Positions 38,562-48,653 are shown, counted from the first letter of the stretch. The stretch is 64,000 nt of DNA from Lenzites betulinus (GCA_022264855.1 JABYQU010000048.1:124001-188000), one strand, 5' to 3'. Numbers and translations: made by a program. Notes: generated by a model not told the origin, from the letters alone.

Positions 38562-39259
38562 CCCCTCGGCGCTCCGACTCCGCACCACCATCGGTGGCGG
38601 CATCGCTATTTGGAAAAGGAATGGAGGCCGAGACTTGCGTGCACTGCGCTCCGTGGATAGACTGTGTAGACGTGTACGAATACAGCGCAAGGTGCGAGCA
38701 CTACGGAATCTCGCTCGCATACCATTTTCTGCCTCCTCTCCCAGACCACGCAAGTTGCGCCCTGGGGCTCACCACCAGTCAGCAGCATGACTGCGCTGCC
38801 GGGCGAGACGGTCGGCGTGATAGGACTAGGTTTGTCGTTGGCAGAACGCACGTAAAGGAAGCCCGATACAGCGATGGGGGCGAATGTGCCATTATATGCG
38901 CCGCACATCAAGTGACTGCAGGAGGTGCAGCCCAGCCATCCTATGCCGGCACTAGCACCGACGAAGAACGCCCACGAAGACGACTCCTAGTTTCCGCGCT
39001 CGGGGCCATCCGCGCAATGCGAGGTTGTATATCCAATCGGAGGGGCTTGATCGCTAAGAACAAGGTCCGGAATTTGCGGACGTTGTGCACCGGGTCCTCT
39101 TTGACTGCACCTTCTACACTAGAAGATACCCGTGCCTTTGGCACGGAATTTTGCTTTCTTTACCAGTGTAATTGCTTCGTAAAGTTTGGAGGGCCCGCCA
39201 CCCCGCAGGGCGGGGTGGCCGACCCTCCCGCACGCGGGTTCGACAGTCCAGACTCACAA
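38562..39259. other. Intergenic flank of the retrotransposon, with a strong hairpin
   Basis: Between the OPT gene and the Copia insertion. Open frames here extend from the OPT region in shifted frames and look spurious. A perfect 10-bp stem with a 3-base loop (GCCACCCCGC, AGG, GCGGGGTGGC) lies at 39197-39219, with further GGAGGG/CCCTCC pairing outside it. Confidence 0.5.
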
Positions 39260-39264
39260 TTGGC
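39260..39264. repeat. Target site duplication, left copy (TTGGC)
   Basis: Five bases TTGGC directly outside the left LTR, repeated at 44825-44829 directly outside the right LTR. Confidence 0.9.
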
Positions 39265-39736
39265 TATTAGCGCGGTATCTCAGTCAGACGCGGGTTACGC
39301 GGGACTGATATAATAGATTGAATATACCTATTAGCGCGGTATCTCAGTCAGACGCGGGTTACGCGGGACTGATATAATAGATTGAATATACCTATTAGCG
39401 CGGTATCTAATGGGCGCGAACGTAGGTGAGTAAACAGTAAGCGAACGATAAGTAAACGGGGGGGAGCTCACCTCAGTCAGACGCGGGTTACGCGGGACTG
39501 AGGTGAGCGAGTGCGCGACGCGCGTATAAGTACGGCGTGAAACAAATAAACGACAAATCAAGTAAGTACTATGCAAGCGGAGACGGGCGGGGAACGAGGC
39601 GCGGAATTATAACCTACAGAGATCGAGTTGCTAACCTACACTAACAGATGTGAGACGTTGAGGCGGGGCGCGAGGCGGGCACGCGCTCGCGCCAGGTACC
39701 GCGCGGAGGGCGCGGCGGGCGGGTTGAATGCTCACA
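39265..39736 (-). repeat. 3' LTR of the Copia element (472 bp)
   Basis: Identical by eye to the copy at 44353-44824. On the plus strand it starts with two full copies of a 64-bp tandem unit (39265-39328, 39329-39392) and a 16-bp partial third. A 13-bp-arm palindrome lies at 39466-39508 (arms GCTCACCTCAGTC and GACTGAGGTGAGC) around a GC-rich loop that is also part of the tandem unit. Confidence 0.97.
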
Positions 39737-39746
39737 CTCCCCCTCA
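39737..39746 (-). other. Polypurine tract
   Basis: Read on the minus strand, TGAGGGGGAG directly precedes the 3' LTR (TGTGAGCATT). Position and composition fit the plus-strand primer of reverse transcription. Confidence 0.85.
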
Positions 39747-42700
39747 AGCCGACGCGAGCCCAAACACAATCACGAAATGCTTGACTTTTACGCTCGGGAG
39801 GGCCTTCGTGAGGACGTCCGCAGTCATGTCGGCGGTGGGGCAATAGAGGAGGCGGATCGAGCCAGCGTCGATAGAGTAGCGAATGAAATGGTAGCGTATA
39901 TCAATGTGCTTCGTGCGGGCGTGGTACGAGCCGTCGACGGTGAGAGCGATGGCCGATTGGCTGTCGCTATGGAGGGTGGTCGGCTCGGAGAGTGGGCGGA
40001 AGACTTCACCGATGAGGCGGCGAAGCCAGATCGCCTCCTTTGCAGCATGGGTTGCGGCGACGTACTCGGACTCGGCCGTCGAGAGCGTTACGAGCTCTTG
40101 CTTCTTCGATGACCACGAGATGGCGCCGCCGTCGACAAGAAAAACATACCCAGTGATAGCACGCCTGTGCTCCTGCGATGCACCGTCTGCGTCGACGTAC
40201 CCCTCGAGTCCGCGCCGGTCTCCTCCATACACAAGCGAGAGGGTCTTTGTGCCGAGCAAATAGCGAAAGACGCGCTTGACGGCCTCCCAGTGAACCCAGC
40301 CGGGGTTCTGCGAGAATTGCGCCAGGGTCGAGACCGCGAATGCGATGTCCGGTCGCGTGCCCATGGCCGCGTACATGAGCGAGCCAATTGCCTCTTTGTA
40401 CGGCACGCGGCGCATGCGGGCGACGTCGGCGGCCGACTCGGGGCACTGAGATTTCGAGAGTTGGTTGGCAGGGTCCATCGGTGTCGATATTGGCTTTAGG
40501 TCGTCGAAATTAAAACGCGTGATGATCGCGTCGATGTAGGCGTGTTGCGAGAGAGCCAGGGTGCGTGCGGTGAGGTCGCGCGAGACCTTGATGCCGAGGA
40601 GCCAGGATACGGGACCTAGATCGGTGAGCTTGTACTTTGCGGCAAGCTGCCGCTTGTACTCAGCGAGGAGACGGGTGGAGCTGCCCGTGATAAGGCAGTC
40701 GTCGACGTGGATAGCCAGGATGACCAAATGCGAGCCGTCGCGCTTGAAGAAGACGCCGTAGTCGGCCTCCGCACGAGCAAAGCCGAGGTCAGCGAGTGCG
40801 GCGGAGAGGGTCTCGTACCATTTTCGCCCGCCCTGCTTCAACCCGTAAAGCGCCTTCAAAAGCTTGAGCACGTACTTGCGCCGGTCAGCGAACTCGTGGT
40901 CGGGCGGCTGCTCGAGATAAACGTCCTCGTCGAGCTTTGAGTTGAGGTACGCGGAGTTGAAGTCGAAGGTTTCGGCCGGCCAGCCGTTTCGCGCAGCAGT
41001 AGCAAGGATGAGACGAAAAGAGGCAAGCTTAGCGACGGGAGCAAAGGTCTCGTAGTAGTCGACGCCGTAAACTTGAGTGAAGCCGCGAGCAACGAGACGA
41101 GCCTTGTACTTGTCGATCTCACCGGCCGCGTTTTTCTTGACGCGCAGGACCCATTTTGAGTCGATGACGTTACCGGTGGGCGGGCGCTCGACCAGGGTCC
41201 ACGTCCCGTTTGCCAAGAGACTCTTGATCTCAGATCGGATCGCCTCCTGCCATTTCGGCCAGTCCGGGCGCCTCTTGGCTTCTGCGTAGGTTGGCTCAAT
41301 GCACTCACCCTCGCCCATGACCGCTGCCATCGCCAGGTCAACATCGTCCACCATCGCTACCGCTGCCGCTGTGACTTCTTCGTCTGGGACCTCCTCGACC
41401 GTCACCTGACGCGTCTTAGTCCCTTCCTGCACCCCTCTTGGCAGCACTGGACCGCCAGCGCGGCCACTCACACTTCCCTCCCCACTCTTCAGCCGGCGCA
41501 CGTACTCGGACTCGCGACGAACACGCTTTGGACGGCCTTCCGGCGCACTCTCAAAGCGTTCATCAAGCACGTCGGGAGGGATGATGGGAGGCTCGGGCAC
41601 GATCTCGGCCTTAGGCACAGGTGGACTGGGTGGTGGGGTGGGTGCGGCGGCTGGTTCGGACGGCGAGGTCTGCTCGTCCAGGTGAGTACTAACACCTTCA
41701 TCCTCCCCCTCGAGCGGCACCTCGACATCTGCATTGTCGACGTTGAAGCGCACACTGCGCTCGACCGTGACACTGCGTCGGTCGGGCCAGTAGATGCGGT
41801 GCGCATCCATCTCGCTGTCGAAGCCAACCCATCGGCCGATCACCGCACGGCTTGAGAGCTTCGAGCCTCCGGGTGCATGTACACGCACCCGGCAGCCCCA
41901 CGGGCGTAAGTGCGAGACGTCCGGCTTCTTTCCCCAGAAGACCTCGTACGGAGTCTTTCCATCGAGAGCGACTGTCGGTGTGCGATTCTTGAGATACACG
42001 GCATGGTGGACGGCCTCGCCCCACAGGAAATCAGGGAGCCTAGACTCGTGAAGCATCGCACGGACCTTCTCAAAGATGGTGCGGTTTGCGCGCTCCGCAA
42101 CGCCATTGTACTCGGGGGTGTCGTGGGTCGTGAGCTTGCGGATGGTGCCTTGCTTCGCGAGGTGCTCCGTGAACTCCGTGCTCAGGTACTCGCCGCCACG
42201 ATCGGTATGGAGGCATTTGATACTGACGCCCTTCTGTGTGCGCAGGAAGCCTTCTACCTTCTGGTACGAAGCGAAGGTCTCGTCCTTCGTGCGCTGCAAG
42301 TGCGCGAAGGTATACCGCGAGTGATCGTCGATGAACAGAGAGTCGTATCGCCGCCCACCCAAGGTCTGCGTTGGCGCCGCACCCCAGAGGTTGGAATGCA
42401 CCTCTTCGCCGATTTCTGCAGCACGCGGCCGGACGCGCGTCTTCGCGATGGGCTTCCGGGTCATCTTCCCAGCCTCGCAAGACTCGCAAGTCGATGGGAT
42501 CGATGCACGCGGATCGAGTCGCACGCCCAGGACGCGCTCCTTGCGTAGCATCTCGCGCGCGACTTCGTGCGAGACATGGCCCATGGCACGATGCCACTCG
42601 TCGGCGCTGACCACACGCTCCCCCTCAACGGGTGCGCTCTCGGTTGCGGGTGCTGCGTGCTCGGCAGGGATTACGACACGGTACAGGCCGTCCGTCATCG

Positions 42701-42887
42701 TGACATCGACGACAGTCTTGCCCTCAGCGTTCGCGATGCGGCAGCCTCGCTCGCGGAATGTCACAGTTGCGCCAGTTGATGCGACTCGCCCGATGGAGAC
42801 AAGGGTCACGCCCATTGTGGGCGCATGGAGAACATCACGTAGAAGGACGCGAGTGGAGTGGTTGCCGTTCGGGAGGGTGACATACAT
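39744..42887 (-). CDS. Copia pol: integrase, reverse transcriptase, RNase H
   Basis: Long open frame (1047 codons counted from MYVTLPNG; in-frame coding continues upstream to the frame break near 42945). In order: integrase zinc finger (HRAMGHVSHE, CESC), catalytic DDE core (FIDDHSRYTF, LHTDRGGEY, GVAERANRT), Pro-rich linker, reverse transcriptase (WVLRVKKNAAGEIDKYKARL, ETFAPVAKLASFRLILA, active site HVDDCLITG) and RNase H (GYVDADGASQEHRRAITGYV, STAESEYVA, KHIDIRYHFIR). No internal stops. The stop at 39744 lies within the polypurine tract. All catalytic residues I can check are present, consistent with a recently active element. Confidence 0.97.
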   Translation of the reverse strand: MYVTLPNGNHSTRVLLRDVLHAPTMGVTLVSIGRVASTGATVTFRERGCRIANAEGKTVVDVTMTDGLYRVVIPAEHAAPATESAPVEGERVVSADEWHRAMGHVSHEVAREMLRKERVLGVRLDPRASIPSTCESCEAGKMTRKPIAKTRVRPRAAEIGEEVHSNLWGAAPTQTLGGRRYDSLFIDDHSRYTFAHLQRTKDETFASYQKVEGFLRTQKGVSIKCLHTDRGGEYLSTEFTEHLAKQGTIRKLTTHDTPEYNGVAERANRTIFEKVRAMLHESRLPDFLWGEAVHHAVYLKNRTPTVALDGKTPYEVFWGKKPDVSHLRPWGCRVRVHAPGGSKLSSRAVIGRWVGFDSEMDAHRIYWPDRRSVTVERSVRFNVDNADVEVPLEGEDEGVSTHLDEQTSPSEPAAAPTPPPSPPVPKAEIVPEPPIIPPDVLDERFESAPEGRPKRVRRESEYVRRLKSGEGSVSGRAGGPVLPRGVQEGTKTRQVTVEEVPDEEVTAAAVAMVDDVDLAMAAVMGEGECIEPTYAEAKRRPDWPKWQEAIRSEIKSLLANGTWTLVERPPTGNVIDSKWVLRVKKNAAGEIDKYKARLVARGFTQVYGVDYYETFAPVAKLASFRLILATAARNGWPAETFDFNSAYLNSKLDEDVYLEQPPDHEFADRRKYVLKLLKALYGLKQGGRKWYETLSAALADLGFARAEADYGVFFKRDGSHLVILAIHVDDCLITGSSTRLLAEYKRQLAAKYKLTDLGPVSWLLGIKVSRDLTARTLALSQHAYIDAIITRFNFDDLKPISTPMDPANQLSKSQCPESAADVARMRRVPYKEAIGSLMYAAMGTRPDIAFAVSTLAQFSQNPGWVHWEAVKRVFRYLLGTKTLSLVYGGDRRGLEGYVDADGASQEHRRAITGYVFLVDGGAISWSSKKQELVTLSTAESEYVAATHAAKEAIWLRRLIGEVFRPLSEPTTLHSDSQSAIALTVDGSYHARTKHIDIRYHFIRYSIDAGSIRLLYCPTADMTADVLTKALPSVKVKHFVIVFGLASA

Positions 42888-44293
42888 GTCGCCCTTGCCA
42901 ATGGCCTTGAAGACATGTTTGTCGGCAGCGTGGATGGGCTTCGGGGGATAGGCTCGTAGTTTATGAAGCGGTGTCGGTGTGGGGACATGTGTCGAGTAGC
43001 ACCAGAGTCGAATAGGATAATCTCGTCCGGGCCCAGCTGAGCCTGCGCAAGTTGCGCGCCGTCGGCACAGACGTGCTCATCCTCAAACGAGTACTCTGCC
43101 TCATCGTCGAGATCCCCAATGATCGGCTCATCATCGCCAACACTCGAGGACGAGACGGTAAGCAGCTCCGGGAGGTCGTCCTCGATGTCGTCATTCAGGG
43201 GTGCGAAGACGTACCAGGCCTCGTCTTTGGCCTTGACATCCTTCGGTGCCTGGGCCTGCGCGGTCGACGCGTTCTCGCGTCCCTTGGCCCTGCCCTTCGG
43301 ACCCTCGCCCTCCTTGCCGCCACCTGGCGCCCAGCACTCGCTTTTGTAGTGCCCCTTGCGCTTGCAATTGTAGCACTCGACGGACTTCTTCTTGCTCTTG
43401 CTACTGCCGGCCTTGTCACTAGCCGAAAGCGCGACGTCTGTCGCATCTGCTCGTCGCCCAGCCTTTGTCCGCAAGAGACGACGTTCGTACTCGTCGGTGA
43501 GCGCCTCCATCAAGTCGTCCGGGCTCAAGACCGTGCCCATGACGCTCGACGTAGCAGAGACGGCGGAAATGAAGGGCTCGTAGGACGTCGGCATCGAGCC
43601 AAGGATAATTGCGTAGAAGTCATCGTCGGAGGGGGAATGGCCCATGGCAGAGAGATCCTCGCGCATGGTACGTAGCTTCGAGAAATGTGTCCTGACGTCG
43701 TCCTTCTCCCCGCAGCGCTGCTCCTGAAGACGTCGGCGCAGGTCGACCGAGACCATGCGCGACTTCTTCTCGAACTCGCGGGCAAGTGCGTCCCAGATCT
43801 CGCGCGCATTCGGCTTCGCGCGGATCTTCATGAAGAGGGAGTCCGGGATCGTGCTCGCAATGAGTTGCTTCACCACCGCCTCGCCCTTTCGCCACACGGC
43901 AAGCTCGTCTTGGTATGTCTTCTGTATGGGGTCGGCCAGACTCGCAGCCTCCATGGCCGGTCCGCCAACACTCACAGCACCACCAGCGGGGGCAGCTGTC
44001 GTTTCGCCACCACCGGTCCCTCCAGTAGCAGCGCCAACGTCCCCAGCTCCCCCTCCAACTCGTCCGGGACCAGCGGTCGCTCCCTGCGCCGCTGTCTCCG
44101 CCAGAGTCGAGGCAGGCTGCCCGACCGAAACGGCCGGCACAACAGGCTCCTTCGACGTACCGTCGAGATGGCCCAAGACACCCTTTGCGTCGGCGGCCCA
44201 TGCAAGCCGGTCCTTGTACAGGACCCAGTTCGCGCCGCCAACCTCGAGCTTCGGGACGCGCACGTAGTCCTCTCCGAGCTTCACAGACGACAT
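42806..44293 (-). CDS. Copia gag with protease start, frame broken before pol
   Basis: Frame from ATG at 44293 (MSSVKLGEDYVRVPKLEVGG). The N-terminal part is a Copia Gag (WALYKD-like segment VLYKDRLAWAADAKGVLGHL, then the UBN2-type region with DLRRRLQEQRCGEKDDVRTH). A CCHC zinc knuckle (CYNCKRKGHYKSEC) lies near 43370, and the aspartic protease motif LFDSGATRHMS near 43000. About 17 residues after that motif the frame leaves the protease sequence at a run of five G (plus strand 42943-42947) and ends at 42806; the pol frame carries on the expected protein from the same point. It overlaps the annotated pol frame by about 80 bases. Confidence 0.93.
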   Translation of the reverse strand: MSSVKLGEDYVRVPKLEVGGANWVLYKDRLAWAADAKGVLGHLDGTSKEPVVPAVSVGQPASTLAETAAQGATAGPGRVGGGAGDVGAATGGTGGGETTAAPAGGAVSVGGPAMEAASLADPIQKTYQDELAVWRKGEAVVKQLIASTIPDSLFMKIRAKPNAREIWDALAREFEKKSRMVSVDLRRRLQEQRCGEKDDVRTHFSKLRTMREDLSAMGHSPSDDDFYAIILGSMPTSYEPFISAVSATSSVMGTVLSPDDLMEALTDEYERRLLRTKAGRRADATDVALSASDKAGSSKSKKKSVECYNCKRKGHYKSECWAPGGGKEGEGPKGRAKGRENASTAQAQAPKDVKAKDEAWYVFAPLNDDIEDDLPELLTVSSSSVGDDEPIIGDLDDEAEYSFEDEHVCADGAQLAQAQLGPDEIILFDSGATRHMSPHRHRFINYEPIPRSPSTLPTNMSSRPLARATCMSPSRTATTPLASFYVMFSMRPQWA

Positions 44294-44335
44294 GTCAATG
44301 GCGAGTACGGTAAGTCTGACTTGTTTTGAGTTATA

Positions 44336-44352
44336 GCGCAGGGCTCATAACC
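44336..44352 (-). other. Primer binding site complementary to the anticodon arm of initiator tRNA-Met
   Basis: Directly after the 5' LTR, the minus strand reads GGTTATGAGCCCTGCGC. Its complement GCGCAGGGCTCATAACC matches the anticodon stem-loop (anticodon CAT) of fungal initiator tRNA-Met as I know it from yeast. This is the internal half-tRNA priming site type of Drosophila copia and Ty5, not the usual tRNA 3' end. Confidence 0.85.
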
Positions 44353-44824
44353 TATTAGCGCGGTATCTCAGTCAGACGCGGGTTACGCGGGACTGATATA
44401 ATAGATTGAATATACCTATTAGCGCGGTATCTCAGTCAGACGCGGGTTACGCGGGACTGATATAATAGATTGAATATACCTATTAGCGCGGTATCTAATG
44501 GGCGCGAACGTAGGTGAGTAAACAGTAAGCGAACGATAAGTAAACGGGGGGGAGCTCACCTCAGTCAGACGCGGGTTACGCGGGACTGAGGTGAGCGAGT
44601 GCGCGACGCGCGTATAAGTACGGCGTGAAACAAATAAACGACAAATCAAGTAAGTACTATGCAAGCGGAGACGGGCGGGGAACGAGGCGCGGAATTATAA
44701 CCTACAGAGATCGAGTTGCTAACCTACACTAACAGATGTGAGACGTTGAGGCGGGGCGCGAGGCGGGCACGCGCTCGCGCCAGGTACCGCGCGGAGGGCG
44801 CGGCGGGCGGGTTGAATGCTCACA
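44353..44824 (-). repeat. 5' LTR of the Copia element (472 bp)
   Basis: Same length and, as read, same sequence as the LTR at 39265-39736, including the 64-bp tandem units (44353-44416, 44417-44480) and the palindrome. In the element's orientation it starts TGTGAGCATTCAACC and should hold the promoter. Confidence 0.97.
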
Positions 44825-44829
44825 TTGGC
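44825..44829. repeat. Target site duplication, right copy (TTGGC)
   Basis: Matches the TTGGC at 39260-39264 exactly. Confidence 0.9.
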
Positions 44830-46838
44830 CGTCAACAGTAAGAAGCGAACTCAGACGTATCGCAGTGAGTATGTGAGAACTCCGGTTTTAGACTACTTGT
44901 GCCAAACCGGTTTCGAAGACTTCAAGGATTGCGACCTTAAGTGCACTCGCAAGATGCAACCGGTGGGACCGTTGACTCGGACATACTCACCTTCTTCAAG
45001 CTGCAAATATAATCTGTGGCCCGGGCCCGAGTTTGCTTACCTTAGGTTACCCTGTGTCTATCTACATTGTCGTGCGCGGCTCACTTAGCTCACTCTGAAT
45101 CACGCAGCTCACTTACCTGTGCTTATTGTTTACCCCGTAACCTGCGTGAGTTCGAAGTGAAATCCTGACCTAGGAACCGGTCTAGAAGCCACGTCCTGCG
45201 TCCCGGACGCCAGTGAGCGAAGCAACGACGGTGCCACCACCGGTCGACCTTATATGCACCCGGGCCATGTATATCATGATGTCTAGTCGATTGTGAGCAC
45301 TGTTCTAGATATTTCGTCAGGCTATATCACTGATGGCGTTGCATGTTGCGTCTAGTAGGTTTCGGCACACATGATAGAATTATCGAGAAAACACGATACT
45401 TGATAGAGAAACCGCGTCCTCGATCGCGAGCGTGGTCACGGCAGTTTGAAGGGAGAAATAGGCGCTAGTCCCGCAGCGCGCAACCCAGGCGCCTACCAAA
45501 CGTTTGTACAACTTGCACACCGAAATCGATACTCTTGAGCTCTCTCTTCCCCTCCTAGATACTTCAATGAGTCGCCGAGTGCTCAATGCAATGTACTTAG
45601 CTGCTACTGCAATATAATGGGTGCATGAATCTCCCAGAAACAGTGACATTTACGTGTTTGTTTCCAAAACAGGCAACTTCCGAAAAAGGAGACCGATGCT
45701 CTTTACAATAGAAGATGGGCGGCGGTCCCAAGCGCCACTGTGTGTCCGCTCGGGCGTAGCGCGCATCGCGTTCCCGGACATGGCAGTGACCAAGGTACGA
45801 ACACGGGAAGCCTGTTCCACATCGCCACCGCATTAGACTTTACCACCTAGGGCTGACGGCTGGCCAGTACTCGCAGCGACTTCACTGCATTGTGGTTGCT
45901 TGGGTCAAGACGGTCACTGCGTACGCAGTGCGGTAGGCGATTACGGTATCACGAGCGACCTCGAAGCCAAGCGTGTAAACCGTCGGCGCGAAGACGTAGC
46001 ACGAGGCTCAGCTACACATCATCACCCCTCCATGAAGCTCTCGGTGCGTGGATCGCAAGCTCTCACGCTAGCGTTACCGCCGCAAAGAAACAAGCTATGG
46101 CGATGTCCAGCACGTTACTCGTGAAGCCAACCCCACACCTCGGACCAGGGGGCGCCGTGCTTCCTCCGCACGGTCACACGGCAGGCAGTGGCTCGTCGCC
46201 AACCGAGCAAAACCGTTTGAACGACCGAAACAAGAGGTGAACACTGGATGAAATCGTTTGCAACTCCCTCAAAACACGATAAGTCGGCCGAAGGGTTCCC
46301 TCTGGTCTCGACTTTTAGACCCATTTGAGCCTATCCGCAATGGATAAATGCCCTCTGTGCCAGAACATAGGTGCGCATGCTTAGTTCTTGGCTCTACGTT
46401 CTATCACGGCTAACATGCCGATGAGGCGTCGGATGGTGTCAACATGAAACTATTAGGTCTGCCGCTGGCTGCGCCGGCCCAACGCCAATACGTCTTTGTG
46501 TGCGGGGATGGGTACGCGAGGGAGCGGCGGACTAAACGATGACTCTAGATGTCTCCGCTGACCTGCAAGATGGCCCGGTGTTTCGTTACGCGATTTGCGG
46601 TGGAGCGGCGCTCGATGACTGGTGTACCGCTTGTCCGGGGTGTAATTCGGGCGTTTTGTTCAAGTCCCGAATGAGTGGCTTTGCTGTGTCTTGGGCGCGG
46701 GGGGCCGAGCATACATAAACTGGGGATCGGTGGGGATGATGCCTCTCATCCTCCGGATTTTTCTCCATTGTGAGTCTTTCCGTAGACTACCCCAACGCTT
46801 GCTTATGCATCTTCTGCTGATAGGTTACTTCACGAAAC
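44830..46838. other. 2-kb intergenic region, no gene supported
   Basis: Right flank of the retrotransposon to the DyP2 start. No coding frame or RNA gene stands out. The last 200 bp should hold the DyP2 promoter; a weak TATA-like element (CATACATAAAC) lies near 46710. Confidence 0.35.
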
Positions 46839-48653
46839 ATGTCTACCACCGTCCCTGCCTTCGATCCCGCCAACGTCCAGGGCGACATTCTGTGAGCACA
46901 TCGTTGTCCCTCCAGTATTCTGGCGAACTCTTCTCACAATCTTGCACAGTGCTGGTCTCCCAAAGAAGGTCCAAGAGTACATCATTTTCCAGATTGGAAG
47001 CGATGTCACTGCGTTCCGGAAGGCTTTGAACAAGCTCCTCCCGCTCATCACCACGACCACTCAGGTCCAGCAGGACCGCGCCAAGATCGCTGCCAACAAG
47101 AAGGCGGCTGAGGAGCAGGGCAAGACGCCAGAGCTTATCAAGCTTTCTGGTGTGAACATTGCCTTCTCGCAGGCTGGCTTGACGGCGGTATGCACCCGCC
47201 CACATTCATTCTCGTCTCCTATTCGCTGAACTCCGCCTATTGCAGTTGGGTATTACCGATGATCTCGGCGACACCGCTTTCGCGAAGGGCCAGCTCCAAG
47301 ACTCAATGTTCCTTGGTGACAAGGGCACGACCGTCAACGGCCAATTTGTGCCCGACTGGATCCCTGCGTTCAAGAGCACCATCCACGGTGTCATCCTCAT
47401 TTCGGGCGACAGCGTTGTCACACTCGCTGCCACACGTCTTATCATTGAGGGCATCTTCAACCTGACCGCGCACAACGCGACTATCCACGAGTTGATAACC
47501 CTCACCGGGACCGTCCGGCCTGGGGCAGAGAGCGGTCACGAACAGTACGTGTCCTCATAGCGGTCCTGTGTTCCACCACTCCACTGACGAGTGTATACAG
47601 CTTTGGTTTCCTCGACGGCATCTCACAGCCCGCGGTCAAGGGCATCGACACGAACCCGAACCCTGGCCAGGAGACTGTTGACCAGGGCGTCATTCTGCTT
47701 GGCCGCACGGGCGACACCATCACGCGCCCGACGTGGGCAATCGATGGCAGCTTCATCGCGCTCCGCTACCTGTTCCAGCTGGTGCCCGAGTTCAACAACT
47801 TCTTGAAGGCGAACCCCATCAAGGCCACCGGCCTCACCCCTGAGCAGGGAAGCGAGCTGCTCGGCGCGCGTCTTGTTGGCCGGTGGAAGAGCGGTAAGTG
47901 GCATGATCCGCGCACATTTGAGAGGCGCATGCTAAAGCATGTCGGGATGACAGGTGCGCCCGTCGACCTCGCCCCCACCGCGGATGACCCGGCGCTGGGC
48001 GCAGACCCGCTCCGGAACAACAACTTCCGGTACGCGTTCCCCGGGGACCCCACTACCCAGGAGCGTTGCCCGTTCGCGGCGCACACGCGCAAGACCAACC
48101 CTCGTGCGGATCTCGAGGACCCGCCTATCAGCGCCAACATCGAGTCCCGCCGCATCATCCGTCGTGGTGTGCAGTTCGGGCCTGAGGTCACTGCTGAGGA
48201 GGCGTCCTCCGGTCAGACGAAGTTCGGCCGGTAAGTAATCTCGCTCTGCATGTTTTGTTCGGTCTCGCTGATTCGCCTGGTATTAGCGGTCTCATCTTCG
48301 TTGCCTACCAGAGCACGATTCCCAACGGCTTCCAGTTCATCCAGCACAGTACGTCGATTGCACCCCGCGGTGTTGCGTGTACCTGATGAGATGTTTCCGC
48401 AGGCTGGGCGAACGCGACGAACTTCCCCCCGAAGCAGCCCGTCCCGCCGTCGACGCAGGCCGTGCTGCCCGGGTTCGACCCGCTCATCGGGCAGACGAAC
48501 GCGGACTCTGCGCGCAGCCTGATTGGGACGGACCCGAACAACCAGGGCGCGTCACTGACGCTCCCCACGGAGTGGATCCTCCCCAGGGGCGGCGAGTACT
48601 TCTTCTCGCCCTCGATCCCGGCTCTGCGCACCAAGTTCGCGCTGTCGTCCTGA
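46839..48653 (+). CDS. DyP: DyP-type peroxidase 2
   Basis: Dye-decolorizing heme peroxidase. Seven exons in phase (46839-46891, 46950-47187, 47246-47544, 47601-47893, 47954-48230, 48287-48348, 48403-48653) give 490 residues. The start gives MSTTVPAFDPANVQGDIL. Landmarks are LPKKVQEYIIFQ, GVNIAFSQAGL, HGVILISGDS, LTGTVRPG, the intact signature GFLDGISQP carrying the distal catalytic Asp, SELLGARLVGRWKSGAP, CPFAAHTRKTNPR (proximal His), RRIIRRGVQFGPEV and C-terminal GGEYFFSPSIPALRTKFALS. No signal peptide is evident. It is the most complete-looking of the three copies. DyP3 follows 1.4 kb downstream on the same strand. Confidence 0.97.

Larger units (their letters stand above)
39265..44824 (-). 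mobile_element. Ty1/Copia LTR retrotransposon, full length and young
   Basis: A 5560-bp element read on the minus strand: 5' LTR 44824-44353, primer binding site, gag, pol (protease, integrase, reverse transcriptase, RNase H), polypurine tract, 3' LTR 39736-39265. Integrase precedes reverse transcriptase, which defines the Copia order. The 472-bp LTRs look identical base for base and the TTGGC target duplication is perfect, so insertion was recent. LTR ends are TG at the 5' end and TA at the 3' end rather than TG...CA. One base is missing in a homopolymer between the gag/protease and pol frames. Confidence 0.97.

Noticed and set aside
39601..39743. Tandem LTR repeats considered as a CRISPR-like or viral array
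   Set aside because: The repeats are fully explained as internal structure of paired LTRs, and the host is a fungus.
39777..44329. Many long plus-strand reading frames across the Copia element (for example 41910-42548, 42331-42951, 43052-43675)
   Set aside because: They are antisense shadows of the GC-rich gag and pol genes; their sequences show no domains, while the minus strand gives a full Copia polyprotein.
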